A stretch of 64,000 nt of DNA, taken from assembly GCA_963575745.1 (NCBI GenBank), contig CAUYUJ010019359.1:397273-461272 (forward strand), read 5' to 3'. Positions 33,565-42,525 of this stretch are shown piece by piece (within the stretch, counting starts at the first letter, position 1; every line of letters begins with the position of its first letter). The notes under the pieces are model-generated. The model saw only the letters and a list, made by a program, of their open reading frames with translations, made no database searches and was not told the origin of the DNA. This stretch comes from Prorocentrum cordatum (lineage: Eukaryota > Sar > Dinophyceae > Prorocentrales > Prorocentraceae). The position numbers and the translations under genes were made by a program.

Positions 33565-33759
33565 ATGAAGGACCCATCCAAGTCTCAGTCGCAAGGCTTG
33601 TACAAGACCAAGGCGCCCCCTCTGGACGAAGAGTCTCTGACGATGCTCGCGGAGATTCCCGCAAGAGACGTGATGACCCTCAGGCGCGGGGCATCGCTGA
33701 CAAGCTGTACGAGTCGGCGGCCATCGACGCCTTCGGCTTCAAGTACTTGCTGAAATAGC
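33565..33759 (+). pseudogene. Frameshifted mini-ORF, unknown family
   Basis: From ATG 33565 one frame reads MKDPSKSQSQGLYKTK, then APPLDEESLTMLAEIP, then ARDVMTLRRG. After a GGGG run near 33695 the sense appears to continue in another frame as GIADKLYESAAIDAFGFKYL then LK and a TAG at 33757. Both halves look protein-like while the alternative frames do not, so a one-base change in the G run could have broken a small gene of about 65 residues or a retrogene fragment. The family is not recognised. It lies in kinase intron 6 on the opposite strand, next to a (CTC)n region. Confidence 0.3.
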
Positions 33760-34240
33760 TGGGCAACGCATTGATTACCGCGGTCTTCCTTAAGCCGTTG
33801 TAGTTTTGTTGTGCGGCTACGGGGGCGGCAGGCTACGGATCAGACGAGTTCACGGGCTTGTGGGAGACAGTGTCGGTTGCTGTGTTGTATGGCGTGCACT
33901 CACCCTGGCGGCTGGGAGGTTGCATAAGTATCCTGGCATGTACGAGCTGATGCTGGTGGTTGTTCGTGCTGTCGTTTGTGGGTGGGTCGGCCGTCGCGTG
34001 CGTCCTCTCAATTAATGGTGCTGTTGCGGCGCATCATCGGTGCGGCGCGGTGCGGCGCGTCAGTGGTCCTCATCGGTGCGGCGCAGCTCGGGCGGTGGTG
34101 TTCGTCGTTTTCGGCTCCGCGCTCCTCGTGTTTGCGAAGAGGACGTCGGGGAGGTCCTCTTCTGAGTATATTGCTGTGTGTGTGTGTGTGTCTTGCGCTG
34201 CGGGACACGCGCTCAGAGGCTCCATAGGCTCCAGCGGCTC

Positions 34241-34395
34241 CAGAGGAGGAGGAGGAGGAGGAGGAGGAGAGGAGGAGGAGGAGGAGGAGGAGGAGGAGGA
34301 GGGGAGGAGGAGGGGGAGGGAGGAGGAGGAGGAGGAGGAGGAGGAGGAGGAGGAGGGGAGGAGGAGGAGGAAGGGAGGAGGAGGAGGAGGAGAGG
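34241..34395 (+). repeat. (GAG)n tract
   Basis: GGA units. Confidence 0.95.
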
Positions 34396-34635
34396 CCTAA
34401 GCGGCCCAAGAGGGGGGGGGTGCAAATCATGACCGGCGGCATGTGCGCGGCCCAGCGGGGGGGCCAGGGGCGTGATGAAACAAGAAGAGGCGCCATGACA
34501 TCTGGGAAAATATCATGGCCCGCGCCATGAAATCCCCCCCCCCCCTAGTCATCACCCCCCTCTTTTCCGCTCCCGAGCAGGGCGGCCCCGCGAGACGAGG
34601 CCGGGGCGAGGAGGAGCTCGGGCGAGGACACCTCG

Positions 34636-34764
34636 CCATCGCTCGCGAGCGTGCCTTCCCCGTGCGCCTCTCGGCGTCTTCGTGCGCGCAGGCCGTGCGC
34701 AGGACGGCCCCGGGTGCTCCTCGAGGGTCCTCGCCGAGGGGCACTGCACACGCCCGAGCGATGC
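34636..34764 (+). mobile_element. D-family inverted-repeat element, copy 3
   Basis: A more diverged, GC-rich copy: left CCATCGCTCGCGAGCG, right CACGCCCGAGCGATGC, interior CTCGAGGGTCCTCGCCGAGG. Confidence 0.6.
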
Positions 34765-34950
34765 CACGATACAGTCACCGTGCCGCCGGGAGAAGCGCCG
34801 CAGCCGGAGCGGATGGGCCGCCCTGGCTGCGGCGGGCCTCGGCTACGAGCAGGCTCGATCCCCGAGCTGGGCCTGAGCGCCGGCCTGGCCCGCGCACCTG
34901 AGCCCCTCCTGACCCCACCGTGGTGCTCATTTCACCGTCTTGGCTGCACT

Positions 34951-35018
34951 CCCCCTCCTCCTCCTCCTCCTCCTCCTCCTCCTCCTCCTCCTCCTCCTCC
35001 TCCTCCTCCTCCTCCTCC
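34951..35018 (+). repeat. (CTC)n tract just before the LINE
   Basis: TCC units; they open the ORF1 frame artificially upstream. Confidence 0.95.
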
Positions 35019-35063
35019 CGTTCCTCCGCCTCTGCCTCATCCTCATCCTCCGCCTCTTCCGCC

Positions 35064-35077
35064 TCCTCGCTGCGGTC
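35064..35077 (+). repeat. Target-site duplication, left
   Basis: This 14-bp sequence is identical to 41761-41774 and marks the 5' boundary of the LINE-like element. The preceding base is C on both sides, so a 15-bp reading is possible. Confidence 0.85.
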
Positions 35078-35356
35078 AGTTGTGGCTCAGGGGTGCCGGC
35101 AGGAGGCTTTTGGGGGCAGCTGCATCGCCAGCTGCGAACTTTCTCCAGCACCAATCCTGCGCTGAGACTAGCGCACCATTCGCCCGGCATCGCCGCGCCC
35201 CGAGAGGACGCGCGGCATCACCGGGCTCGGGCGGCGCGTGCTGCCTCGCGCGATCTACTACACGCTTGGCGCGGCCGGCTCACGCCTCGCCTGGCGCGCC
35301 GCCTGGAGGAGGCGGCTTACCGGCTCGACTCGCACCACGGCTCTGCGGCGCCGGCC

Positions 35357-36502
35357 ATGGCGAAGGGGGACCTCGCGAAGTGGGTCTGCAACCAGTGCGT
35401 CAATAACCGGGGCCAGCCCTACTTCAACATGCCCTCGGAGAAGGAGTGCAAGAAGTGCGGCCGGCACAAGAAACTTGCATATCTACGTGATCTCCGCGAA
35501 GGCGGTGCGCCCTCGTCCTCTGCCCGTCAGGGGGCGCAGATCAAGGAGAAGGACGCTGAGCTGGCCAAGCTCCGCCAGGAGATTCGGCAGCTCAAGGCCG
35601 GGAAGGGGGGGGCCGAGGAGGACCTGGAGGAGTCGGCCAAGGTTGCCCTGCGGGACGACCTCGCCGTCCTCAAGCACGACCTCGAGATCCTCAAGCAGCT
35701 CAAGATGCCTAAGGGTGAGGAGCTTGTGGCTGCCAAGGAGGCGGAGATCAAGACCCTGCAGCAGCGGATCTTGGCCGACAAGCCATCGGCTACGCAGATT
35801 CGCACGCTACAGGACGCGATCACCAAGAAGAAGAAGGTCGTGGAGCAGCGTACGGCAAAGTGCGAGACGGCCCGCAAGCACATCCAGGAGTGGGAGGAGG
35901 AGAACCACAGGGATGCGCAGCAGATCAAGGAGATGCAGGCGCAGCTGGCGATTGTCTCGAAGGGGGTGGAGGCAGAGACGGGGCAGGCGGCGTGCAACGT
36001 CCCGACGGACAATGCTGCCGAGGCCGCTCGACAGCTCGAGGTCGCCTTGGCCTCCCTCGAGAAGATGGGTGAGAGGCTCGGCTGTGCCGCGCTCACGGGA
36101 CAGTACGTGGGGCCCATCCGCGAGCATCTCGTGCCCAAGGTCGTTGCCCAGGCTGCCGCGGACGCTCAGGCGCATCAGGCTTCGGCTGCGGCTCCCGCGG
36201 CGGCTGGCGCTCGGGCTCCTGGTGGTGATTCTGCTGCTCCCGCTGCTGTGGCGCCCGCCGCTGGCGTCGCTGCTGCATCCGAGGCCGGTTCTGTCATTGT
36301 GGATTGGGACGCGCTCCCACAGGAAGAGCGTGACCTCTACATTCAGACGGCCATGGAGGAGGACCTCGAAGGAGGAGGAGAGGCGGAAGAGAGCGAAGCT
36401 AAGAAGGCCCGGCTGGAAACTGAGGGCCGAAGGATTCACCAGCAGTTCAAGAAAGTGCAGGGCAAGATTGGCAAGCACAAGGGTAGTAGGCCACGCGGGT
36501 AG
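35357..36502 (+). CDS. LINE ORF1: zinc-ribbon and coiled-coil protein
   Basis: The protein has 381 residues from ATG 35357 (context GGCCATGG); the frame is open further upstream, but only through a CTC repeat. An N-terminal zinc ribbon has the pattern Cys11-x2-Cys14-x16-Cys31-x2-Cys34. From about residue 55 to 240 it is rich in Lys, Glu, Gln and Leu with heptad-like spacing, suggesting a coiled coil. An Ala/Pro linker follows at about 265-310, and a basic C-terminus ends in KHKGSRPRG. By analogy with LINE ORF1 proteins it should bind element RNA and form particles; that role is inferred. ORF2 begins 88 bp after its stop in another frame. Start confidence is fair because the zinc ribbon begins ten residues in. 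Confidence 0.85.
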   Translation: MAKGDLAKWVCNQCVNNRGQPYFNMPSEKECKKCGRHKKLAYLRDLREGGAPSSSARQGAQIKEKDAELAKLRQEIRQLKAGKGGAEEDLEESAKVALRDDLAVLKHDLEILKQLKMPKGEELVAAKEAEIKTLQQRILADKPSATQIRTLQDAITKKKKVVEQRTAKCETARKHIQEWEEENHRDAQQIKEMQAQLAIVSKGVEAETGQAACNVPTDNAAEAARQLEVALASLEKMGERLGCAALTGQYVGPIREHLVPKVVAQAAADAQAHQASAAAPAAAGARAPGGDSAAPAAVAPAAGVAAASEAGSVIVDWDALPQEERDLYIQTAMEEDLEGGGEAEESEAKKARLETEGRRIHQQFKKVQGKIGKHKGSRPRG

Positions 36503-36590
36503 CCCCGGCTACCTCGAGCTGCCAAGCCTAGGCAGCTGTACCCCATGGAGTTCTACCCCTTCAAGCTGGTGCTCCCCGCATGGGAGCCGG

Positions 36591-38534
36591 ATGTTGCAGG
36601 AGAGTGAACCTGGTATGAGAGACCAGGGGAGCGTGGCGCCGGCTAGCAGCATGGCAGCCGTGGCGCATGGTGACGTTGGTGGTGGAGTCGGAGCCTCGCC
36701 GGGGGGGTTGCCGCCGCCGCCGCAGGAGCATGCTGACGTGGTCCTGCTCGGTGCCAATGCCAACAGCTGGGAGTCCTTCACGCTGGTGGCCGACTGGCTC
36801 GCGGACGAGGTGAAGAAAGGCCACTTCGCTTCCTTCGGGCTGGGCGAGGGCAGCCCTCGACCCCATGTGGCGTTCGTGCAGGAGACCCGCATCAAAACCG
36901 AGCGGAAGGCTACTTCGGCTGATGCGTGGGCCCGCGCTAGGCGCATGCAGCTGACCCAAGGCATGGCTCACTCGACGGGGCCTGGGGCGACGGAGAGCAC
37001 CTCCGGCGTGGGCGTCATGATTCAGGACATCATCCCTTCTCGCTCTCTGGTCCCAGACCTGCTGGAGGCGTGGTCCAGCAGGATTGCGGTGCGGCACCTC
37101 AACACAGGCTTTCCCGGGGGCGTTCTGGCCGTCTCTGTCTACGGGGTCACGGCCATCGGCCCCACCGGCGAGAACTTGGACTTGCTGCAGGCCCTGGGCA
37201 CATTCCTGCAGAGCAGAGGCGAGCCATGGATTGTCCAGGGCGACTGGAACATGACCCCTGGAGAGCTCGAGTCCGTGGGCTGGGTGAAGAGAGTGGGCGG
37301 CGCGATCGTGGCGCCACCGGGTACTACGTGCCTGCCGGCTCGGACGCAGGAGCCCGCTCTTCTGCGTGACGGAGTGCCCCGCGCCGGCACGGCAGCAACC
37401 AGCGGCCAGGAAGGTGTTGAGAACGATAAGCCCTCCGACACGTCCCCGGGGCGAGTCCTGGACTACTTCGTTGTGGCCGAGCTTCTGGCGGCATGCGTGA
37501 CGCAGGTGGCTGTGCTCGACGGTGCGCCGAGTAGCCCGCACAGCCCCATCCTGCTGCGGCTGACTGGTCTCAGGAGCAATCGGGAAGTGGAGCGGCCCGT
37601 CAGATTCAAGCGCTTCGACGTCGACGTCCCCATCGGCCCACAGCGGGAGCCGCAGCCGGCCTGCTGGGCCACGCCGGCCTCTGACGACCCCAGCATGGAC
37701 ATGGAGAGGCTGATCAAAGGTTGGTTCGATCAGTCCGAGGGGTTCCTGGTCGACCTCCATGGCATCACCGAGATAGACCGGCGGAAGTACGTCGGCAGGT
37801 CAAGGGGCCCTCGCACCGCGAAGGTTCCGTTTTGCGTGGCTTGGGAACGGGAGCTCAGGAGGAGGACTTCCCCGGCCACCTGCACTTGGGTGGCTTTCCA
37901 GGCTTTGTGCAGGCGGGCGCAGACCATCGCGTCTTCACATCCAGGACGCCCCGGGCAGGAGAGATTGGCAGCTTGGGGTACCAAACTTCAGGACATGCTC
38001 GGGGACATGCCGGAAAGGGAGGGAAGCGAGTGCACGAGCGTGGTCTTGTTCAGGATCCTCCGCCATGTGACCACCATCGGAGGTGCCGTCAGCGAGGTAG
38101 ATTGGCAGGCGCTGGAGCGGGAGGTGCAGGCTCGACGTATGGCAGACGCACGTGAGCAGCTCGAGGGCTGGCGAACGTGGGCCAAACGCGCAGTGCAGAA
38201 AGGCGGAAAAGCGGCGCACCGCTTCACGAAGCTCCGGCGAGGCACTCATGAGGATCTGGTGGACGAAACCACGGAGCACGTCCTGCCTGTGAACGGCCAG
38301 GAGGCCATCGAGAAGCTGGTGGAGGACTGGGTTCCGCTCTGGCGGGCGAGCTCTCGCGAGTCAGATCAGCATCCCGAGGACTGGGACATCGACGGAAGCG
38401 AGCTGGAGCCGCTGAAGCTGGATGACCTGCGCCGGGCTTGCAAAGCCTACCCAGAGGCAGCAGGATTGGGCTGGGATGCTTTCCATCCCAAGTGGATCCT
38501 GCAGCTCCCCGAGGAGTACCAGCTCCGGTTCTGA
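36591..38534 (+). CDS. LINE ORF2, 5' part: AP-type endonuclease
   Basis: The 647 codons run from ATG 36591 to an in-frame TGA at 38532. The endonuclease/exonuclease/phosphatase fold is recognisable: Asn in LGANANSWES, the catalytic Glu98 in FVQETRI, SGVGVMI, VSVYG, Asp218 and Asn in QGDWNMTP, the Asp in VLDYFVV, and the terminal His in SPHSPILL. This enzyme nicks target DNA to prime reverse transcription. After it comes a linker leading to the RT region. The downstream frame (38535-41708) continues in phase, so the TGA is a single nonsense change splitting ORF2 just before the RT core. GTG and other upstream codons are open, but the ATG gives the usual LINE spacing. Confidence 0.88.
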   Translation: MLQESEPGMRDQGSVAPASSMAAVAHGDVGGGVGASPGGLPPPPQEHADVVLLGANANSWESFTLVADWLADEVKKGHFASFGLGEGSPRPHVAFVQETRIKTERKATSADAWARARRMQLTQGMAHSTGPGATESTSGVGVMIQDIIPSRSLVPDLLEAWSSRIAVRHLNTGFPGGVLAVSVYGVTAIGPTGENLDLLQALGTFLQSRGEPWIVQGDWNMTPGELESVGWVKRVGGAIVAPPGTTCLPARTQEPALLRDGVPRAGTAATSGQEGVENDKPSDTSPGRVLDYFVVAELLAACVTQVAVLDGAPSSPHSPILLRLTGLRSNREVERPVRFKRFDVDVPIGPQREPQPACWATPASDDPSMDMERLIKGWFDQSEGFLVDLHGITEIDRRKYVGRSRGPRTAKVPFCVAWERELRRRTSPATCTWVAFQALCRRAQTIASSHPGRPGQERLAAWGTKLQDMLGDMPEREGSECTSVVLFRILRHVTTIGGAVSEVDWQALEREVQARRMADAREQLEGWRTWAKRAVQKGGKAAHRFTKLRRGTHEDLVDETTEHVLPVNGQEAIEKLVEDWVPLWRASSRESDQHPEDWDIDGSELEPLKLDDLRRACKAYPEAAGLGWDAFHPKWILQLPEEYQLRF

Positions 38535-41500
38535 TGGCTGCTGCACTTGTTCGAGCGCCGCCCCAAGGTGCTACGGGACTTCATTACCTACATGATGTTC
38601 TTGGCCAAACCCGATGGTGGGGTAAGGCCCATCGGATTGCTGGCTCTCTTCCCCAAGCTGTGGTCGAAAATGCGCCAGAGGGAGTGCAGGGCTTGGGAGC
38701 TGCGCCACGATGCCGCGTTTTTCTGGGGTGGGTCCACCCAGACGTCTTGCGACAGAGCGGGATGGCTCCATAACGTATTAGCTGGATTCGGCCGCGCCGC
38801 TGGGATGTCTTGCGCTACCGCCGTGTTGGACTTGCGGAAATTCTACGAGCATATCCGCTTGAAGTTTTTGTACGACGCTGCCGTCCGCTTCGGCTTTCCG
38901 CTGGTGCTGCTCCGAGGCCTTTGCGTGATTTACGCAGGGGAGCGCGCCCTCATGTTCGGCGGGGCGATCTCGACCATCTACCAGGCGAACGGGGCCGTCA
39001 TAGCTGGGTGTTCCGCGGCAACGTCACTGGCCAGGCTTCTATTGTTGGCGCCATTGCAGATGGTCGCCAATCCACGGCCGCAGCTGTACGTGCGCAACGT
39101 CGTGGACGACATCAAGCTCCAGGCTGTGGGCTCCAGCGACCTCGTCGTGGACCAGGTTGGCACAGGCACCGAGGCGCTGCTCGCAGAGTTGGCGCGGCTC
39201 GACCTTCCCATCTCGCTGAAGAAGTGCGTGTACATGGCGTCCAGCAAGCTTGTAGCGGATGCCCTGCAGCAGCGATGGTCGTTGCCTCCCACGGCGAGGG
39301 TTGACAGCACCCGTTCTTTAGGGACGGACGTGACGATGGGTAAGGTCAGGAGGGTGGCAACGGCTCGAAGCCGTGAGCAAGGCGCCCGCTACCGTGCCGC
39401 GCGCGCGCAGATGCTCCGGGACGCTGGGGCAGAGATCTGGCAATTGCAGCGGGCAGGCGGCACAGCAGTAGCCATGTGGGGATCCGCAGTCCAAGGTATC
39501 GCCACTGGAGCGCTGCACGGGCTGCGGGTGGCGGCGGCGAGAAGTTTTGGACGCTTGCCGAGAGGTGCGTCGATCGGTTTGCGGCTGCATTCGTTCAAGA
39601 AGGGCGTCGACTACGACCCGTTCGTGCTCGCAGCCACGCAGGTAGCTTGGATGTGGAGCGCGGCCGTCTGGGAGGCGACTCCCAGGCCTCGCATCTTGGA
39701 CGTCGTCATGCGAGACGCTCTAGCGAAGTGCACCCCACCGTCGGCGACATGGCGGCTGGTCACCACTCCGGCGGACGTGGCGGTCATGACCCTGAAGAGG
39801 ATAGGTATGGTCTTCGAGAGCAGCACCGTCGTCCGCGACACCGGCGTCGACGGGGCCACCTACGACCTGCAGAAGCTGCCGCCGAACCAGGTGAAGCGCT
39901 TGGTGGCCCGGGCCACCGCCAGGGCTTCCGACATGCAGGCGTTGAGCAGAACGCGAGGCACCTGGAGGGGGGGAGAAGGCGTGCCAGACGTTCTGGACGA
40001 AGCGCCGGTTGCCCCAGTGTTCTGGGCACCCCTCCGACGGCTGTTCAGTAAAACGTCGGAGGTTTGGGATCTGCGACATCTTCGTGCCCTGCGTTCGGCT
40101 GTGAGCCACACCCTGTGGGGACAAGCACGGCTAGCTGCGCATGGACTGGTGACTTCCGACGTCTGTCAGGCTTGCGGAGGCGCTGAGGGCACCCTCTGGC
40201 ATCGGTGTTTCGAGTGTCCCGCCTACGAGCCCTTCCGTCGACAGTACCTCTCACCAGAGGCCAAATGCCGAGCCCAGACAGTGCGCACCTGGAGCAAGGC
40301 AGCGGGGGAGAGGCTGGCCAGGGGGATCCTGCCGGACCCGTCCGCGCTCTTCAGCTTCCCGGACGTGCCTTTCGAGATGCACTGGATCAACCGACCCAGC
40401 GACGGCCTCCTGCGAGGGCGCATCTTCAGCGACGGCTCCGCACTCTTCCCAGCCATCCCGTGCCTGTCCAGAGCGGGGTGGTCGTTAGTCCAGGTGGACA
40501 GGCTCGGCAACCTGGTCGCGGCGGTTTACGGGGTCGTCCCGCGAAGTGAGGCGCCATTTCAGACAGCGCGGGACGGCGAGGATTTTGCCGTGAGCATGGT
40601 CCTCCCGCTGGTCGCCATGGCCCCCATCGACTTGTACGTCGACTGCGCGGGCACCATCGGCGTCGTGAGTGGCGGTCCAGGGACGGGCACGCGGTCCACA
40701 GACGACCGTCCACACTGGTGGGGCAAATTCTGGGGGGCGTTCATGCCGAGTGACATCACTATCCACAAGACTTTGGCTCATGCGACGCAGGCCGACGTGG
40801 ACGGAGGCCAGACTACCCCCATGGAGAAACGAGCGAACGGGAAGGCCGACGAGCTCGCCAAAGCGGGGGCAGCATTGCATGGCGTCACGGCCGCTGCTGC
40901 TCACCTCTGGGCCGGCCTGGCGGACATCGCGGTCGAGGTGGGCCGTTGGGCGGGTCAACTGCACAGCCATGTCGCCGACCAGGGGCCGCCAGACCGGGAG
41001 GACGTCTTGGGCAAGCATGCCGAGGAGGGATGCGCGGATGCGAATGCTGGGGGAGCAGCGGATGCTGGCGTGAGCCTTTCAGCCAGTGATGCCGCGGAGG
41101 CGCGGCCTCACCGCTCCCATCCTCGTCCTCCTCCTCCTCCTCCTCCTTTCGAGCTCTACGTTGAGTGGGCCCCAGCGTGGCGGGACTATGAGCCTGTCGC
41201 GTTTCGGGCCAGGGGCCATGCCTTGCTGAGTGCCGACATTCAGGGGAAAAGCGGAATGCGGCTTATTTTTTGCTACCGTTGTGGGGCCTATTTTGGGGGC
41301 CGGTCCCCAGGCAAATGCATGCTTTCAGATTGCAAGGGCTCGCGGAGCGGCCCGAAGCTGCGCGAGCAGTTGTCTAAGCTGACGGCGGGTGACCATCCCC
41401 ATTATCGCAAGACCACGCGGGGGCTGCGACTGGCGCCGCCGGATGGCGTGCCTATGGACGAGCGCCTCCGTTTGCAAGCCGTCTTTTCGACTGCCGCCTC

Positions 41501-41708
41501 TCCAGCGCCAACCTGTGCCCGCGCTGGCGAAGAACGCCCAGCGGCGCCAGCGCTGTCCCAGCGGGAGGTCGTGCTCCGCTCTTTCGGCATAGCTGAATCC
41601 GACCTGCCTGCGGTGCGCGTGCGCGGCCTGAGGGTGACCGCCAGGGCCCGTACAGCAAGCGAATCCGGCTTCTCATCGGAAAGCGATGTGGAAGACTGGG
41701 AGTGGTAG
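38535..41708 (+). CDS. LINE ORF2, 3' part: reverse transcriptase and RNase H
   Basis: The frame follows the in-frame TGA. RT motifs are present in order: KPDGGVRPIGL, motif A LDLRKFYEH, motif B AGCSAATS, and motif C as VVDD (Asp839-Asp840 counted from ATG 36591) instead of the commoner F/YxDD. A Cys/His knuckle CQACGGAEGTLWHRCFEC follows near 40170. An RNase H domain has FSDGSA (Asp1281), a Glu in GEDFAVS, YVDCAG and ANGKADELAKAG. The C-terminal part holds another Cys-rich finger (CYRCG and CMLSDC). Together these copy the RNA into the nicked target. This part lacks its own likely ATG, so with the TGA it would be untranslated unless read through. Confidence 0.9.
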   Translation, partial: WLLHLFERRPKVLRDFITYMMFLAKPDGGVRPIGLLALFPKLWSKMRQRECRAWELRHDAAFFWGGSTQTSCDRAGWLHNVLAGFGRAAGMSCATAVLDLRKFYEHIRLKFLYDAAVRFGFPLVLLRGLCVIYAGERALMFGGAISTIYQANGAVIAGCSAATSLARLLLLAPLQMVANPRPQLYVRNVVDDIKLQAVGSSDLVVDQVGTGTEALLAELARLDLPISLKKCVYMASSKLVADALQQRWSLPPTARVDSTRSLGTDVTMGKVRRVATARSREQGARYRAARAQMLRDAGAEIWQLQRAGGTAVAMWGSAVQGIATGALHGLRVAAARSFGRLPRGASIGLRLHSFKKGVDYDPFVLAATQVAWMWSAAVWEATPRPRILDVVMRDALAKCTPPSATWRLVTTPADVAVMTLKRIGMVFESSTVVRDTGVDGATYDLQKLPPNQVKRLVARATARASDMQALSRTRGTWRGGEGVPDVLDEAPVAPVFWAPLRRLFSKTSEVWDLRHLRALRSAVSHTLWGQARLAAHGLVTSDVCQACGGAEGTLWHRCFECPAYEPFRRQYLSPEAKCRAQTVRTWSKAAGERLARGILPDPSALFSFPDVPFEMHWINRPSDGLLRGRIFSDGSALFPAIPCLSRAGWSLVQVDRLGNLVAAVYGVVPRSEAPFQTARDGEDFAVSMVLPLVAMAPIDLYVDCAGTIGVVSGGPGTGTRSTDDRPHWWGKFWGAFMPSDITIHKTLAHATQADVDGGQTTPMEKRANGKADELAKAGAALHGVTAAAAHLWAGLADIAVEVGRWAGQLHSHVADQGPPDREDVLGKHAEEGCADANAGGAADAGVSLSASDAAEARPHRSHPRPPPPPPPFELYVEWAPAWRDYEPVAFRARGHALLSADIQGKSGMRLIFCYRCGAYFGGRSPGKCMLSDCKGSRSGPKLREQLSKLTAGDHPHYRKTTRGLRLAPPDGVPMDERLRLQAVFSTAASPAPTCARAGEERPAAPALSQREVVLRSFGIAESDLPAVRVRGLRVTARARTASESGFSSESDVEDWEW

Positions 41709-41760
41709 TGCTTCTAGCGGCGTGCCGCTGCCTTTTAGGCCGTTCCCAACCCAACCCAAC

Positions 41761-41774
41761 TCCTCGCTGCGGTC
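41761..41774 (+). repeat. Target-site duplication, right
   Basis: This is identical to 35064-35077 and immediately follows the CCCAA-type tail of the LINE-like element. Confidence 0.85.
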
Positions 41775-41885
41775 CGGCGGCTCTGAGGTCCGGCGGCTCT
41801 GGAGGATGTCTCGGGCGCCGCGGCCTTCTCGGAGCGTCCTGGAAGGCTCTGGAAGCGTTCCAGAAGGCTCCGGAGCGGATTTGGG
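41775..41885 (-). repeat. B-family remnant next to the LINE
   Basis: CTCTGGAGGATGTCTCGGGC and GGAGCG/GGAAGC units resemble copy 1. The LINE target duplication abuts it. Confidence 0.55.
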
Positions 41886-42425
41886 CCCTCGTCCTGGCCC
41901 CGTCCGGCGAGGCGCTCTGGTGCCCTCTTCCTCGGGCCGTGGGCCCGGGCTCCCAGAGCCTGGCCAGCGTCGGCGACGATCAGGAAGATGAGGAAGGGAA
42001 TGACGACGAGAACGACCAGGGCGAGAACCTGGAGGAGGATCGACCGTAACAGGGGGGGCGCAGCTACAGCCCTCCACGCCAATGCTCAGAGGCGTGCACG
42101 GCCGCGGCAGCAACCGGAACTCCGAGACAGAAGACGCCAGCACGCCGAAAGGGACATCGGCAGCGAGATTCGCTTGGGAGAGCGGCGGGTTGAAACTTGT
42201 CAGCCCCCCAGGGCCGAGGCAGAGGGACCTCGAGGAGCAAGAGCAAGAGCAATAATGACCAACGGCTCACGACGAGGCGGACTCGGACGAGGACCTCGGA
42301 GAATGACGAGGGCGACCTGGAAACAGAGCAGCGTGAAGATGAGGTGGAGGACGCGGCGAGCAACCGAAAAGAAAGGCCTGGGCGTCTCTGTCTTACGGCA
42401 ATGCCCGGCAGAAGACGGGTGTGGC

Positions 42426-42525
42426 CTCCTCGGTCACGGGCCGGCAGCCGCCAAAGTCGGTCAGCTTGGCGTGGCCTGTGGACGTGATCACGACGTTCTC
42501 GGGCTTGAGGTCCGCGTACACGAAC
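42426..42525 (-). CDS. Kinase exon, subdomains VIb-VII (catalytic loop and DFG)
   Basis: This 100-nt exon reads FVYADLKPENVVITSTGHAK followed by LTDFGGCRPVTEE. It holds the catalytic Asp (DLKPEN) and the magnesium-binding DFG. The usual Arg of HRD/YRD is replaced by Ala (YAD), so this is a non-RD kinase. The acceptor CAGCCTTGAG/G completes the phase-2 codon left by the previous exon. The preferred donor GAGGAG/GCCACA is GC-type and phase 0. A GT ten bases further on (ACACCC/GTCTTC) is the alternative. The next exon starts 14.2 kb away, beyond the LINE-like element. Confidence 0.9.

Larger units (their letters stand above)
35078..41760 (+). mobile_element. Full-length LINE-like non-LTR retrotransposon
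   Basis: A perfect 14-bp direct repeat, TCCTCGCTGCGGTC, flanks this element at 35064-35077 and 41761-41774. The element is 6683 bp. It has a 5' leader of about 280 bp, ORF1, ORF2 and a short 3' UTR ending in three CCCAA-type units (41745-41760), the kind of short tandem 3' end used by many LINEs. The insertion lies in kinase intron 6, on the opposite strand. The intact duplication and largely open ORFs suggest a young insertion. ORF2 carries one in-frame TGA at 38532, so this copy probably cannot move by itself. Its target was just upstream of a B-family repeat remnant. Confidence 0.9.
28223..42425 (-). other. Kinase intron 6 (GC-AG, 14.2 kb), contains the LINE
   Basis: The intron begins GCCACA and ends CCGCGAAG. 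It contains the opposite-strand LINE-like element (35078-41760), G-family copy 28389-28524, B-family copies (29278-29447, 41775-41885), D-family copies 2 and 3, an E-family copy (31935-32090), several (CTC)n, (GAG)n, (TCG)n and (GAGT)n tracts, and a frameshifted mini-ORF (33565-33759). The stretches 28720-29270, 30240-31020 and 33760-34200 show no recognisable feature. Confidence 0.6.

Noticed and set aside
38438-39304. Alternative-frame open reading frames inside LINE ORF2
   Set aside because: They overlap the RT frame that carries conserved motifs, and have none themselves.
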